Shown: positions 37,898 through 50,100 of the stretch, one piece after another
Layout: every line of letters starts with the position of its first letter
How positions within the stretch are numbered: position 1 is the stretch's first letter
Assembly (NCBI GenBank): GCA_020055645.1
Contig: CM034546.1
Span: 111,755,375 to 111,819,374 of the forward strand
Reading direction: 5' to 3'
Length of the DNA stretch: 64,000 nucleotides
DNA from: Tomocerus qinae
Lineage: Eukaryota; Arthropoda; Collembola; Entomobryomorpha; Tomoceridae
The notes under the pieces: model-generated
Told to the model about the DNA's origin: nothing
The model's database searches: none
What the model saw: only the letters and a program-made list of their open reading frames with translations
Translations under genes and position numbers: made by a program

Positions 37898-39530
37898 CTA
37901 GTTTCTTCCCCCTTCCCTGTTGTTCGGTCCAGCTTTGTGGCTTAAGAAAGCCAAGTGTCCTTTACTACATTTATTTGCATAATGTCCTTTGTAACCGCAC
38001 TAGTAAGTACAAAACAATAAAAATGAATTTCAATACCCAATGCACTCATACTTAAACCTTAAGTCAATGAAGTTATTGAATGTGTACCTTGTAACAGACA
38101 ACATCTTCCAAAGCTCTTCTAGGCTGATCATCTCGTTCTCTGTCACGGTCTCGATGTCCTCTAGGATAATATGGGGGCCTAGGATGGAATTGGTACGGTT
38201 GGTATTGTGGAAAATTGCCTGGTGCATGCTCTCCAGAATTCATATAAGCTCCAGGTCGGCCTTCACCTGACCGCCTGGGTCCTGTGTGTCCTTGCTGATG
38301 CTCATTTGGAGTCCTATATTCACCCGACTCTTCTTCCGCCTTTGAATGATCTCTTGGATTAGCAGGATATGTATTTTCCAGATCGGTGTTCTTCGGACAT
38401 TGATAAGACTTGTGACCCATTTCACCACAAACGTGGCATATAATTCCTGCTTTCCGAGCTATTTTCGCCGTTTCATCAATTTGGGGTAACTCGAATGTAG
38501 CACTGAAAGCAATCGGACAAAAATTAAAGTATTATCTTCATGTACATTAGCTATAATAGCACAAACTTTCTTAAGATAAAACCTCATCAATAAAATGAGA
38601 AAACGAAATAAATAAAAACTTACTGAATAAACTTGCAATTTGGTCCGTCGGGACAAAAACCTGCCAAGTAATTAAGACACAAAACTTTTCTGACATGACG
38701 ATGCCGGCAATGTGGTCCATGCCTACAAAATCCACGATCATACCATGGGCAAGGTCGAACTTTCGATTCTGGATCTATGTGCAAGAATGGACACTCTTTG
38801 TTGTGGCAAGCGTCTATGCAAAGAAACAAAGCTGTAGTAGTAACCATACATGTATATATCCTTGATTTTAAGATTGTATGTTGGAGTTAATTAGCTAAAC
38901 TAGTAACATGTTACATATTATACAATAAAGATAATATAACACTAATGACTAATAGTAGAACTAATCATTAATGTACTGTTACTTTATAATTTTGTACGCC
39001 ACATTAGGTCACATTGAAATCTGTACAACCACAATCAGATAAATATTTGACTTACTGAATCTTGTGTAAAAGTAACATTCAGGCATTTTTGTCATGTCGT
39101 ATTCATGTAAAAACTCGCATTGATCGCCCTTCTTGCATAAACCTCGAAGCCAATGTTTGCATACCACTGTTCGATCACCTCGTACATGGCGGAAAGGGCA
39201 TTGTGTGCCTTTGATACACGATCCTTCGATGAAAAAGACGCAAATGGCAGATGTTGACTCTAGAATATATATCACATCTAAATTACGGATATGACAATAA
39301 GGTACCTATCACAAACACGGCTTTGAGAAAATAATACAAATATAAAATGCCAAACATAAATATAAAATGTCAATAATGTAAATTTTCATTCATTAAAATT
39401 ATGTAAACGGAAAGTCTATGTACTTACTATCCATTCCTATAAATGGAAGTGGCTGAGCTCCAAGTTGTTGTTCTAAAGCCACTTCTATGTCGAATTTCAC
39501 ATTATCTACATTAGCTACAACGGCTTCCAT
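37898..39530 (-). CDS. CPSF4: Cleavage and polyadenylation specificity factor subunit 4 (CPSF30)
   Basis: Subunit of the nuclear CPSF complex that binds the AAUAAA signal during mRNA 3'-end formation. Exons 39530-39428, 39259-39056, 38813-38624, 38502-38088, 37999-37898 encode 337 aa. Five CCCH zinc fingers lie at about residues 35-165; diagnostic blocks include C-K-H-W-L-R-G-L-C-K-K-G-D-Q-C and E-C-P-F-L-H-I-D-P-E-S-K. Two CCHC zinc knuckles follow: C188/C191/H196/C201 and C302/C305/H310/C315. The second is split by the last intron between its first two cysteines. Between them is a low-complexity Arg/Asp/Pro/Tyr-rich linker. The human protein has one knuckle; two is the arrangement of the Drosophila orthologue Clipper. 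Start: ATG 39530, M-E-A-V-V-A. Confidence 0.96.
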
Positions 39531-41237
39531 GATGGCGACAAATAACTTTTTTAAGTGACAAAATCCTAATAAAACAAATACAAAACAAATCATGTGAAGA
39601 TTGTTAATCTGTAAGCAGCAACGATTATAATATTGGTTCGCAGTATATTCATTATCAGTATATTTTTATTTTATCCAGGTTCCTTGGCCCGCAAATGTAA
39701 ACTTAAACTAAGACACTACTTTTATGACTTACACTTGGAAATATCTGCGGCTTTCCTGTGTTTACTGTTCAGCGGCTTGAGTTAATGGACACGATTATTG
39801 CTGAACCAGATAGATTATCATATTCATATTACCTACATAATATAAAACAATAAAACATATTTAATATCTAGTAAATACTTATACGCTATAAAAATTAATG
39901 TTACCATTAACTAATGTTTTTATGTGCAAAAGGCAAAAATAGGTTGCAGTTGCAGTCTGCAGCAGTAGGCAAAACTATGCTATAATACAGTTTTACATGC
40001 TGGCTTAAATCAGGATTTTCTATATTCTATTGTGTAGTTTCATACATATACCTACATAATTGATAATACTACATAATTAGTCATTTACATCATCACTATA
40101 TAATATAGAATCGTAGAATTTGGTTACGTGTAATTTAAAGCATCTATGTATGTTTGCTTCAACGTATCGCCTAATTTGCATATTTCAAAAAAGGACTTTA
40201 CTGCTACTATTTACTCTACTCTCTGGGTTCACGTTAAAATTTTTCGAAATTAACGAAATGTGGGACATAGAATTTAATAATTCAAAGAATGATTATGTAA
40301 AATCGTGATTAACAATAACTACGTCAAATTGATTGCTGGTAATTGTGATTTATTGGGTTTCTGTTTGGAACTATATTGATGTGCATGTGTGTAAATTGTA
40401 AATGTGTCAGTGTCAACAGTTAAAAAGTGTTTAGTGCCATGCCAGTGACGACATAATACAATATAATGGAGTATTAAATGAGTGCGTAAAAGTACCATTG
40501 ATGGTATAAAATAAAGTTATCAATTAAAAAGCCAAGAGATTCTTACGCTGTCGACCTTGACGTTTCTTTTAATGCGACAAAAGTCCAATGTCAATGTTTT
40601 CTATCATAATAATATTGATTATTGTCTTTTGTCTTTCGGGTAGGCTAAGATTTCAAAACTTTGGCAGACGGGCAGAGATAAGCACATAAGTTTTACAAAT
40701 TATTACAATCCTCCGCTCAATAAACTCGGCATTTCCCACAGCCGTATTTAGCTTAGATTATGAAAACTCCCGCTAAAAGAATATGGACAAGCCTCTTGCC
40801 CAACATATCTGAGTTTACTTCATATTTCGTACTTGTCTGGTAAAATCCAATAAGAAATGCTGAGTTCGGTTGCGAATTATATCGCTAAATAGTCACTGCG
40901 TATCCATTTGACTATTCACCGTAATTTGCATGCCGAAGAAGCCGCCTGCTGACTGCCGCTGTTCTAAAGGTCTTTCCATGTCCGTCTGTTTTTAAAGATT
41001 GAAGATAATCTCAAACAGTGATTTCCCGATTTGTTTTTTAAAATTGTAATTGTAAAGATCAAAAACCTGTGGCTGGGATTGCGGATTTCAGATGAGTTAT
41101 CTTATACAAATACTAATTAAGTGTTTGCGATGAGAGGACATTTAGGAGTTTTGCAATAAATTCCGATTGTGTTGTTGCAATTTTTACAATCGTAATAGAA
41201 TAATACTTGGATTTCATCAACCAAATTTAAATTAGCA
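39531..41237. other. Intergenic between divergent CPSF4 and DRG1
   Basis: 1.7 kb separating two divergent housekeeping genes; should contain both promoters and leader sequences. No coding frame or repeat supported. Confidence 0.4.
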
Positions 41238-44200
41238 ATGGGTATTTTGGAAAAGATATCAGAAATCGAGAAAGAAATCGCTCGAACTCAGAAAAATAAA
41301 GGTGACAATTTTTCTACTGTCTAAATTGAGAATTCAAACGTAGGTATTCGAAATCTAAAAAATTGAAACACTATTTGCTTGTTCTTTTTGCATGTTACAG
41401 CAACCGAGTACCACTTGGGGGTGTTAAAGGCTAAGCTTGCAAAATACAGGTCCCAACTGTTGGAACCATCAAAAAAAGGTGGGGAAAAAGGAGAAGGATT
41501 TGATGTTCTAAAGTCTGGAGATGCTAGAGTTGCTCTTATAGGCTTTCCATCAGTGGGAAAGGTACTTTCTTTTCAAATTCAAGCAGAACAACTACTCTGC
41601 TATGTATAGATAATTATTGAATCGTGCTAATTTTTCATGTAATGAAATTGGTGTCACTCTAAAATTATAGTCCACTTTGTTGAGCACAATTACGACAACT
41701 CAAAGCGAATGTGCATCTTACGAGTTTACCACCTTGACTTGCATTCCTGGTGTCATTGAATATAAGGTATCACAAGTCATGTAACATTATCTTATCCGCA
41801 TATATTATTATTACATAAAATTAGTATTTAAGTAGTGTTTATTACTATTTCTATGCAATTATTTTTCCACTGTTATTTATTTATATTAGTACTATAATTT
41901 AAAAAAATTCAATCTGCTAGGGTGCAAACATTCAATTGCTCGATTTGCCTGGAATTATTGAAGGTGCTGCTCAAGGAAAAGGTAAAATCATTTTGAAAGC
42001 ATTTACTTTGCCCATTTTCGAAATCTTATACACAAACCAATGCAAGGTATTTTGAAACACATCAGCTTTTTTGACAAATAGTATATGCATTGCCCGTGGG
42101 TATCTTAATAAAGGGGAATCTTTAATTGTAGATCTTTTGTTTCAGGTCGTGGTCGGCAGGTGATGCTTTGAAACGGAAACCATTTTAAAAATGAACAGAA
42201 TAATCCATTTTCTTGCTGATCTGAAAGTTATAAAACCGTCTATTTCTTATTTAAGGTTATTGCTGTGGCGAGAACAGCCGATGTAGTTTTGATGATGTTG
42301 GATGCAACAAAAGGAGATGTTCAACGGAAGCTTCTAGAAGCTGAGTTGGAAGCTGTAGGGATCCGTTTAAATAAGCCGAAACCCAATATATATTTCAAGG
42401 TTAGTTACACTTTTGGACGTTGGACGACAATATTATGAAAGAACGTCATCGTAAAGACATTGTTTGTCTTCAAACCAATTTTTACCGATTCTCGATATAT
42501 CGATCGGTAATGACTTTCCCTTCGTTACTTTCATTTACTTTCACTCATATTGTAGTGTGTACAGGTAGGTGTGGTGGTGTAAAAACCTGAACTGAATGGC
42601 TGATCAAATTTTGGGTTCGAATCCTGAGAGCACCTCAGGTTGTGTGTTAGTTTGTCTGGAGCTGGTTGAAAAGGCCTTTGCCTAATCTCTATATTATAAT
42701 CACCGTTTTAGATAGAGTAATGAGCTCAGGCACGTATCCAGGAATTTGGGTAAGGGGGTCGCAACGAATAGTTATGGTAAAAACTGAGCTGCATGAGCAG
42801 GGTAGGGGGGCCCTATAACCTCTTCTGTGTACGTGCTTGGCCACAGTATCCAATATGCATGATTACGCTGGATGCCTACCTTTCGAAATTTAGTCACATA
42901 TGATGGGAGCTACTAGTAGTCGATAATAATGATAGCATTGATTTGTCTGTGTTGGTGATGTGACTATCTATCCTTATCCTGTCTGCAGTGTGCTAATTGC
43001 TCTTCGTTCTACAGGTTATGTGTGTACTTAGTGTACTACCCACTACCTGTTTAACCTAGTGAACATAATGTTTACTGGACCAAGGAGCACATACGGACAT
43101 GGTCAGCTCCAGCTAACCTATGACCCTATGACCTAACCTTTTGTCTTCCAGCACACAAAATGGTAGAGGGTGGGACTGTACTGTGTAGCGCTGTACCACA
43201 TAATGGCTCAGTACCCCTTTGCAAAGTCTCTTCGTAAGTCTGTACACTTAAGTAAGGTTGTCCGGGAGTAACTTCAAACCCTCGCGGCTTGAGCGGTAGC
43301 ATAGCTCCACTTATCAATAGTAATAGTAGTAGTCGTGCTCTCCCCTTATCACACGCATTTATGTTGTGACTTTTAAATACACATGTGTTCACATGTATTG
43401 ATTTAAAATGAATGGTGAAAGTTTTATATGAAATTATCATCCCAAAGGAGAAAGTATCATAAAAGTACCCACCTCTAGAGCCAAAGTAGGATAGTCGAAA
43501 ATAAGGTTGAAAAATTAAATGTTTTGTGTTTTATACAGATAAAAAAAGCCGGAGGACTTTCATTTAATGCCACCTGTCAGCTGACAAGGATTGATGAAAA
43601 ACTTGTCCAAATGATCCTACACGAATACAAAATCTTCAATGCGGAGGTAAGGAATAAATATTATAATATGATCATTCTCATATCATCCCTTGTCATATAT
43701 TATCATAAGATCTCGGTTAAAGATTTAATTTTTTTGGGGTAAAGGTTCTTTTTCGGGAAGATTGTACCCCTGATGAATTAATTGATGTGATTTCCGCCAA
43801 CCGGGTCTACATGCCTTGTTTGTACGTTTACAATAAAATAGATCAAATTTCAATAGAGGAAGTGGACAGAATTGCTCGATTACCGAATACGGTAGTGGTT
43901 AGGTAATATATTCATCGGAATTTGTGTTTTGAATTTTGTGATCATTAATTTGTGTATGGACAAATTATATTATAAATGTACATATACACATTTATGAAAT
44001 GAGCCAAACGAATATTTTATTAATAAGTTATTTTACTATTTCATAGTTGCAATATGAAATTGAACTTGGACTATTTGCTGGAAGTTTTATGGGAGTATCT
44101 TTCCTTAATTCGAGTTTATACTAAAAAACCTGGAGAACCTCCAGATTTCAATGACAACTTGATTCTGAGGTAAGTGTTGAAATTTTCAGAGTATATGACT

Positions 44201-46801
44201 GAAAGTTGTACTTAATCGCAGCGATTACAATTAATCATTGCTTACTTATACATGCTTATACTATTCAATTAAAATTGAAGTTCTGGTTTATATCGTTGCT
44301 ATTATAATAATATTTTCGAGTTCCCATCTAAGAGACCTTCTGGCCTGGGAAGGTGTTCTCACGTTGAAATATGAAACTTTAGGAAGTCAATCAACTCCCT
44401 AATAGATGATTTTAAAAAATAATATTTTTAAAATATAACCCGCCGTTCGGAAGTTATGGCGGGTTTTCTGCCGAGGGGGGTTTGCAAAAGTTATCCCCGA
44501 TTTTCTCGAAAAGTATTCATCCGATTTCAATGGGATTTTTTTTGTTGTGTTCCCAAACACATTCCTGAGAAGGGGTAAAAATCAATTTTTGGTCAATGTT
44601 TCAAAATTTTGAAAAAAAATTAATCGAAATTTCGAAAATCACAATTTTTTGAAATTTGGCATAATCTTGCTTTTGGTATGGTTGTTATGTTATCTATAAT
44701 GCATATCAGCAAAGCAAATATCCATATCACTATATTTCTTATACTTATACTGCCTATTCCATGACCTTTTGCCAGAATTTGCTGTTTTTTCTAAGTCTTC
44801 TTATCTTCTCTTATGTTAACGAATGCAGTCATTCAACATTCACAGAAAAGAGCGACAAAGTCACTCTTGGAAATATTGTGCTATTATACTATGTACAGCA
44901 GATGCATGAGTCATATATGTAGTCATCATCGGTTCATGACTAATGTCATAATCGTCACTGCCCCTTCTTCTCAGCTCCTGATAATGCTGTACACTTAAAT
45001 AGAACTTCGCCCATGTTTGTGAGAGGGACAAAAGTCATAATTCAAAAGAAAAGGGACTCAAAGAAACCTAAAGCGTGAATAATAATTTTCTTGGAACCTG
45101 CTACTTAGATGGTTTAGTGCCTTAGTATATTGATGTAGAACTTTGCACTTTAGGTAACTAAAACTAACCGGATTATATATTTCCATGAAAAGGGACACAT
45201 TGTTATAGGTTCAAAAGTCATAATTCGCCCGCTTGTTAGCCAACGCATTACTGCATTGCTTTTCCACCTGGCATAAATAGGTTTAAAATCGCTCAGTTTA
45301 ATCATTTAACTGTCTGCATATGCGTTTTTTTCCTATGGCTTAATATACTGTACGGATTGCAGGTAACATTTCTTCCATTGTGGCATTATTATTTCTAAAA
45401 ATAATAGATTTACATACGACACATACATTTAGTGGTTGTCAAATTTTTCAACATCAGAAGTTAAAATTTATTAAAACTTAATTTTAATCTAAAAAGCTAA
45501 ATTAAAAAATTTAATTTAAAAAATTTAATTAGAAAAATTAAATGAAAAAGTACAATAAATAAAAAGTAAAAATTAACAAAAATACAATAAAACATTAAGA
45601 TTAGTGAGGTATGTTTAAATAATGTGTTCTCACCGGTTCTATTGCCGTAAAGGGCAGTACAATTTCCGTGAATGAAATTGCAGTTGAACCTCGTTTCCCA
45701 AATCTGTTAAGTGACTGACTCCAAATACAGAATGAAACTGAGGCTGCATTACAGAATAATGACTTTTGTACCTCTCACAAACATGGGCGAAGTTCTATTT
45801 AAGTGTACAGCATTATCAGGAGCTGAGAAGAAGGGGCAGTGACGATTATGACATTAGTCATGAACCGATGATGACTACATATATGACTCATGCATCTGCT
45901 GTACATAGTATAATAGCACAATATTTCCAAGAGTGACTTTGTCGCTCTTTTCTGTGAATGTTGAATGACTGCATTCGTTAACATAAGAGAAGATAAGAAG
46001 ACTTAGAAAAAATAGCAAATTCTGGCAAAAGGTCATGGAATAGGCAGTATAAGTATAAGAAATATAGTGATATGGATATTTGCTTTGCTGATATGCATTA
46101 TAGATAACATAACAACCATACCAAAAGCAAGATTATGCCAAATTTCAAAAAATTGTGATTTTCGAAATTTGGATTAATTTTTTTTCAAAATTTTGAAACA
46201 TTGACCAAAAATTGATTTTTACCCCTTCTCAGGAATGTGTTTGGGAACACAACAAAAAAAATCCCATTGAAATCGGATGAATACTTTTCGAGAAAATCGG
46301 GGATAACTTTTGCAAACCCCCCTCGGCAGAAAACCCGCCATAACTTCCGAACGGCGGGTTATATTTTAAAAATATTATTTTTTAAAATCATCTATTAGGG
46401 AGTTGATTGACTTCCTAAAGTTTCATATTTCAACGTGAGAACACCTTCCCAGGCCAGAAGGTCTCTTAGATGGGAACTCTTTCTATAATTTGTGATATTG
46501 CGTATAAATATGTATCAAATGTTTTTTCATGTAGAAAGGGAGTATCTGTTGAGCATGTATGTCATAGCATTCACCGGACTATCGTTCAACAATTTAAATA
46601 CGCTCTTGTATGGGTAAGTAGTGTAGCTATAATTTTAAATCTTATTTTTCTTCATGAAATAAATAACGCATATTCCAGCTAACTAATAGTGACTATATAT
46701 GATGATGAATGTAGGGAACAAGTACCAAGTACTCTCCACAACGTGTCGGACTTCATCACATCATGCACGACGAAGATGTTATTCGCATTGTAAAAAAATG
46801 A
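41238..46801 (+). CDS. DRG1: Developmentally regulated GTP-binding protein 1
   Basis: Conserved OBG/HflX-superfamily GTPase associated with translating ribosomes; cytoplasmic. Exons 41238-41301, 41401-41561, 41671-41766, 41921-41981, 42146-42159, 42256-42399, 43539-43646, 43745-43902, 44047-44169, 46535-46613, 46715-46801 give 364 aa, the normal family length. G1 (G-F-P-S-V-G-K-S) is at 69-76, split by intron 2. G3 (D-L-P-G) is at 115-118, G4 (N-K-I-D) at 246-249, and the C-terminal TGS domain at about 290-364 ends V-I-R-I-V-K-K. Exon 5 is a 14-nt microexon needed to complete G-R-G-R-Q before V-I-A-V. Intron 9 carries the palindromic element described separately. Divergent from CPSF4, convergent with ERCC6. 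Confidence 0.96.
42555..42720 (+). repeat. Possible tRNA-derived SINE fragment in DRG1 intron 6
   Basis: Contains a B-box-like GGTTCGAATCC (about 42613-42623) within a foldable T-arm and an upstream A-box-like TGGCTGAT. The rest does not form a complete tRNA cloverleaf by eye, so a tRNA-derived retroposon is more likely than a tRNA gene. Low certainty. Confidence 0.3.
42727..42841. mobile_element. Possible short MITE in DRG1 intron 6
   Basis: About 115 bp bounded by imperfect inverted ends (CAGGCACGTATCCAG versus the complement of a right end reading GTGTACGTGCTTGG). GC-richer than its surroundings. No clear target-site duplication. Confidence 0.3.
44318..46479. mobile_element. 2.16-kb palindromic (foldback-type) element in DRG1 intron 9
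   Basis: Left arm 44318-about 45038 and right arm about 45757-46479 are reverse complements over about 720 bp. By eye they differ at only two or three positions (for example near 44631 and 44787). Ends read GAGTTCCCATCTAAG and its complement. The flanks both show TTTC (44314-44317 and 46480-46483), a possible 4-bp target duplication. The unique centre (about 718 bp) is AT-rich with no coding frame; identical 61-codon frames in each arm are mirror images, not genes. The arms contain a smaller palindrome (CCCGCC...GGCGGG). It is not assigned to a known superfamily. Confidence 0.88.
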
Positions 46802-47188
46802 ATTTTTCAATTTATTACTTTTTAAGAAATTATACATTGTACATGACTTTAAAATGCATTTTTCATTTATCTAAAAGCAATAGTGCCTTTTTATTTGCTT
46901 TGAAGAGAGAAAAATGCAATCAGTTAATCTATCATGGTTTAAAGTTAATAAAATAATTTGAGTCTGAATTGGAAAAGATTTAAACCTTGTTGCTTTAACC
47001 TTACCTAACCGTTTTTAAATCTCGTCAAATGCGTACACGGGTAAGGTACATAATGTATATACAATATGCAGGTACTTAATATTTATCATTCGAGTTAGGC
47101 CATGCTTTCCTATTTAATTTGTAATACTGATTTAAACATGAGTAAGCACTTGGCAGAATGGATGTGAAGAATGAATGTAACTGTGAAA
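46802..47188. other. Convergent 3' flanks of DRG1 and ERCC6
   Basis: 387 bp between the two stop codons. An AATAAA near 46949 is the likely DRG1 poly(A) signal. I found no equally clear minus-strand signal here, so the ERCC6 transcript may extend into DRG1 3' sequence. Confidence 0.5.
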
Positions 47189-50100
47189 CTAGCGGAATTC
47201 TGGTTTCAATCGCCAAACACCTTGGCCTTCGACACGTCGAAATGTACACAGTTGTCCAAGCATTTGTTTGAAAATAGGTGAATTTTTTGGAGGTAGTTTT
47301 GCGGAAAATTCCGATAGCAGTTCTGTAGTGGTAGCCTGGCCATCCACAATTGCTCTAAAAGCGATGTACTCTCGTATGTCTCTCAGCAATTCCAAGTGAT
47401 CTGATTTGACATTATCTCCATCGTTTTGACTTGTTTCAGCCCGACCACTGTCGTCTACACCATTTCCATCTCCTGTACAGGCCCGATTTCTACTTTTTAT
47501 AATAGCTAACAAATCAGAAGACGACAGCGCATTCGGTTCATCTTTCTTATTTTCTATCGATGGCCCGGCAAAATACTGCTGCTGATCACTGTCTAGGTCT
47601 ACATTTGATGTCTTTGTTTCGACTTTTCCTATCTTTTTTCGGGCTCCAAAACGTGGTCTGGAAAAATATGTACATAGTTACATTTAATTATTTAGTACAA
47701 TTACTAAGATGGTTCTTTCAAAATATTGCTTTTTTACTTGGGAGCTGGTGGAGCAGCAACGGATTTCACACTTCCAGAACTACCCGTCCAATTAACCTGC
47801 CCTGCTTCAGCTGAGTAACATAGTTCTCTAGATTTCTTCAATTGTGAGATAGCATCCTTTGCTACTCTTTCTGCTTCTTGTTCCAAGATCATGTAGTCAG
47901 CTTCATCGGTATCCACTATTTTATCGTGACGAAGTGCTGCTTCAACTCCTGACTTTGAAAATAAACTTTGAAGGACATACTCATCCTGAGTTTTGTCAGT
48001 AGCTACCTTTACAGAAGCTTCGCTTTCGTCTATTTGTGTCTTCGACTGCTTCACCAAATGAGGAACGTGCTTAAATTTTCCTGATGTCCTTTCCTTTGCA
48101 TCTTTTTTGGGCTTCTGTCTTTTAAGGAACTTATCCTTTGCAATTGTCGACCCCGTACCGGCAAAAATTGACTCTGACTCCGTTCCTTGCGTACCCTCAT
48201 TGTAAGAAAACAACTCTAACATATCGTTACTTTTAAAGAATCGCTTCTGTTTTGGATCTTTAAGAACCCTATTCGCCAAAAATTGCTTAAAAATCTGTCG
48301 ATGGTATATTTTTTCTTCTATAGTTCCTGAAGTTATCAAACGATATATTGTGACTTGCTTTTCTTGCCCTATTCTCCATGCCCGTTCCCTTGCTTGAGTG
48401 TCTGTAGAAGGATTCCAATCCGGGTCAAACAAAACAACTCTGTTTGCACCAGTGAGGTTGATACCAAGGCCTCCAACACGGGTAGTCAAAATAAAAACAA
48501 ATATATCTGGATCCTTCAAACATAAATACAACAATATAACTATTGTGAGATTATTAAAGATAATAATTCATTCGTACGAGAAGCAAAAGCAATGTATCCA
48601 ATTAATCAAACCTCATTGAATTTCTTTATCATAGGCTGCCGAGAACCAATTGAAGTCGACCCATCCAGTCTTAAGTAGGTGTACTTTTGTTGACGTACAA
48701 AATTTTCAAGTATGCACAACATCTATTAATACACAACAAAAACACTGTTAATGTTTCTACGTCCAATACAAATCTGGCTGCTCGTCTCCGGTCCGGCAAA
48801 CAAGTAGGACCACCATGGCTAATAAAATAGTTTATGCTTACAATACTTAGCTGTAATAAAATGGAATTTAGGCACGAAACTTACCTGTCTACTTTGGGTG
48901 AACAAAAGCACTTTATGCTTCTGAGAATGCCACAGCCTCAACAGAGCTAAACAGTTTGTTTTAAATATTAATATTAATTATTTTAGAAAATCATACCAGT
49001 TAAAGCCACACTTAGACATTGTAGGCATTAGGTCGTGTAGTACCAAGAAAATTATATCAGCTAATAATCAAAATCCTCAATACTCACTCTCAACAACGAT
49101 CATTTTTCCAGATTTGCTCCAATGGCCAAACGAATCATTGGGATCGATTTCAATATCACAATCCTCTTCTTCCTCTAATTGGTGCTCATTACCTATATTA
49201 CTAAGGTGAGATGAAGATGAACTGGCAGATGTTCCTACTGAAGCACTCATATTGGCTCTATTTTTTGGAACGCGGAAATTAGTTTTGATTATTTTTGGGC
49301 CTCCGTCAAATAAGTGGGGATGATTGCAGATTTTTCTTAAGTTAATTAACCCCACAAACAAATTAAATCGTCCTTGAACTATTGAGTCGACTTCTTTGGA
49401 ATTAACATAGCTGATGTACAAGGCACGCTGTTGGTCGGTCATTTTACAGAACAGAACCTTAAAAACAGAATTAAGAAAATAACGACAAATAAATCTATAA
49501 ATTACTGACCATTATAATATGCATATTGTTGGGGCTTACTTGTTCACTTTTCTCTGGAAGATTAAGGTGGTTTTTAACATCGGATTTCATTCTACGTAGC
49601 ATGTACGGATTTATAATATCCCTTAAAACTGTTGCACATTTAAATGCAATAGCAACCTTACCAGAAAAATATTTTGATTCTTTTAGAATGTAACATAAAT
49701 ACGCAATTAGGTACATGATCATTTCTTTATACGAACGTAATGGCTTGAACTTTCCCGTTTCCAGTATCATTACCTGTATTTGTGTGGCATTCGAATAACC
49801 TCCTTGAGTAATCGGTATGGAAAACTTTTCAATAAAGTCAGGTAGTAAGCCTAATTTCCCAGGATATATGAAGTCGAACAGTGACCACAGTTCTTTAAGA
49901 TTATTTTGCAATGGCGAACCGGACAAAATCAGGCGATGGGGAGTTGTGACTTGCTTAACAGTTAAAGTTACCTTCAATAAACATATAAAAAAATGGGTTA
50001 CTAACTTACCATGATGCACGACTACTTAAAAAAAGTTCAATAATCACTAAGCAGGTTTGTCATACTTGAGCATCTGGATTACGAATTTTATGTCCTTCGT

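Noticed and set aside
42600-42660. tRNA gene in DRG1 intron 6
   Set aside because: A B-box and T-arm are visible but no complete acceptor or anticodon arm; a tRNA-derived retroposon fits better.
44813-45984. Two identical 61-codon open frames on opposite strands
   Set aside because: They are mirror images within the two arms of the palindromic element, with no domain or splice context; repeat symmetry explains them.
49817-50014. Plus-strand 65-codon frame over ERCC6
   Set aside because: Antisense shadow of ERCC6 exon 10.
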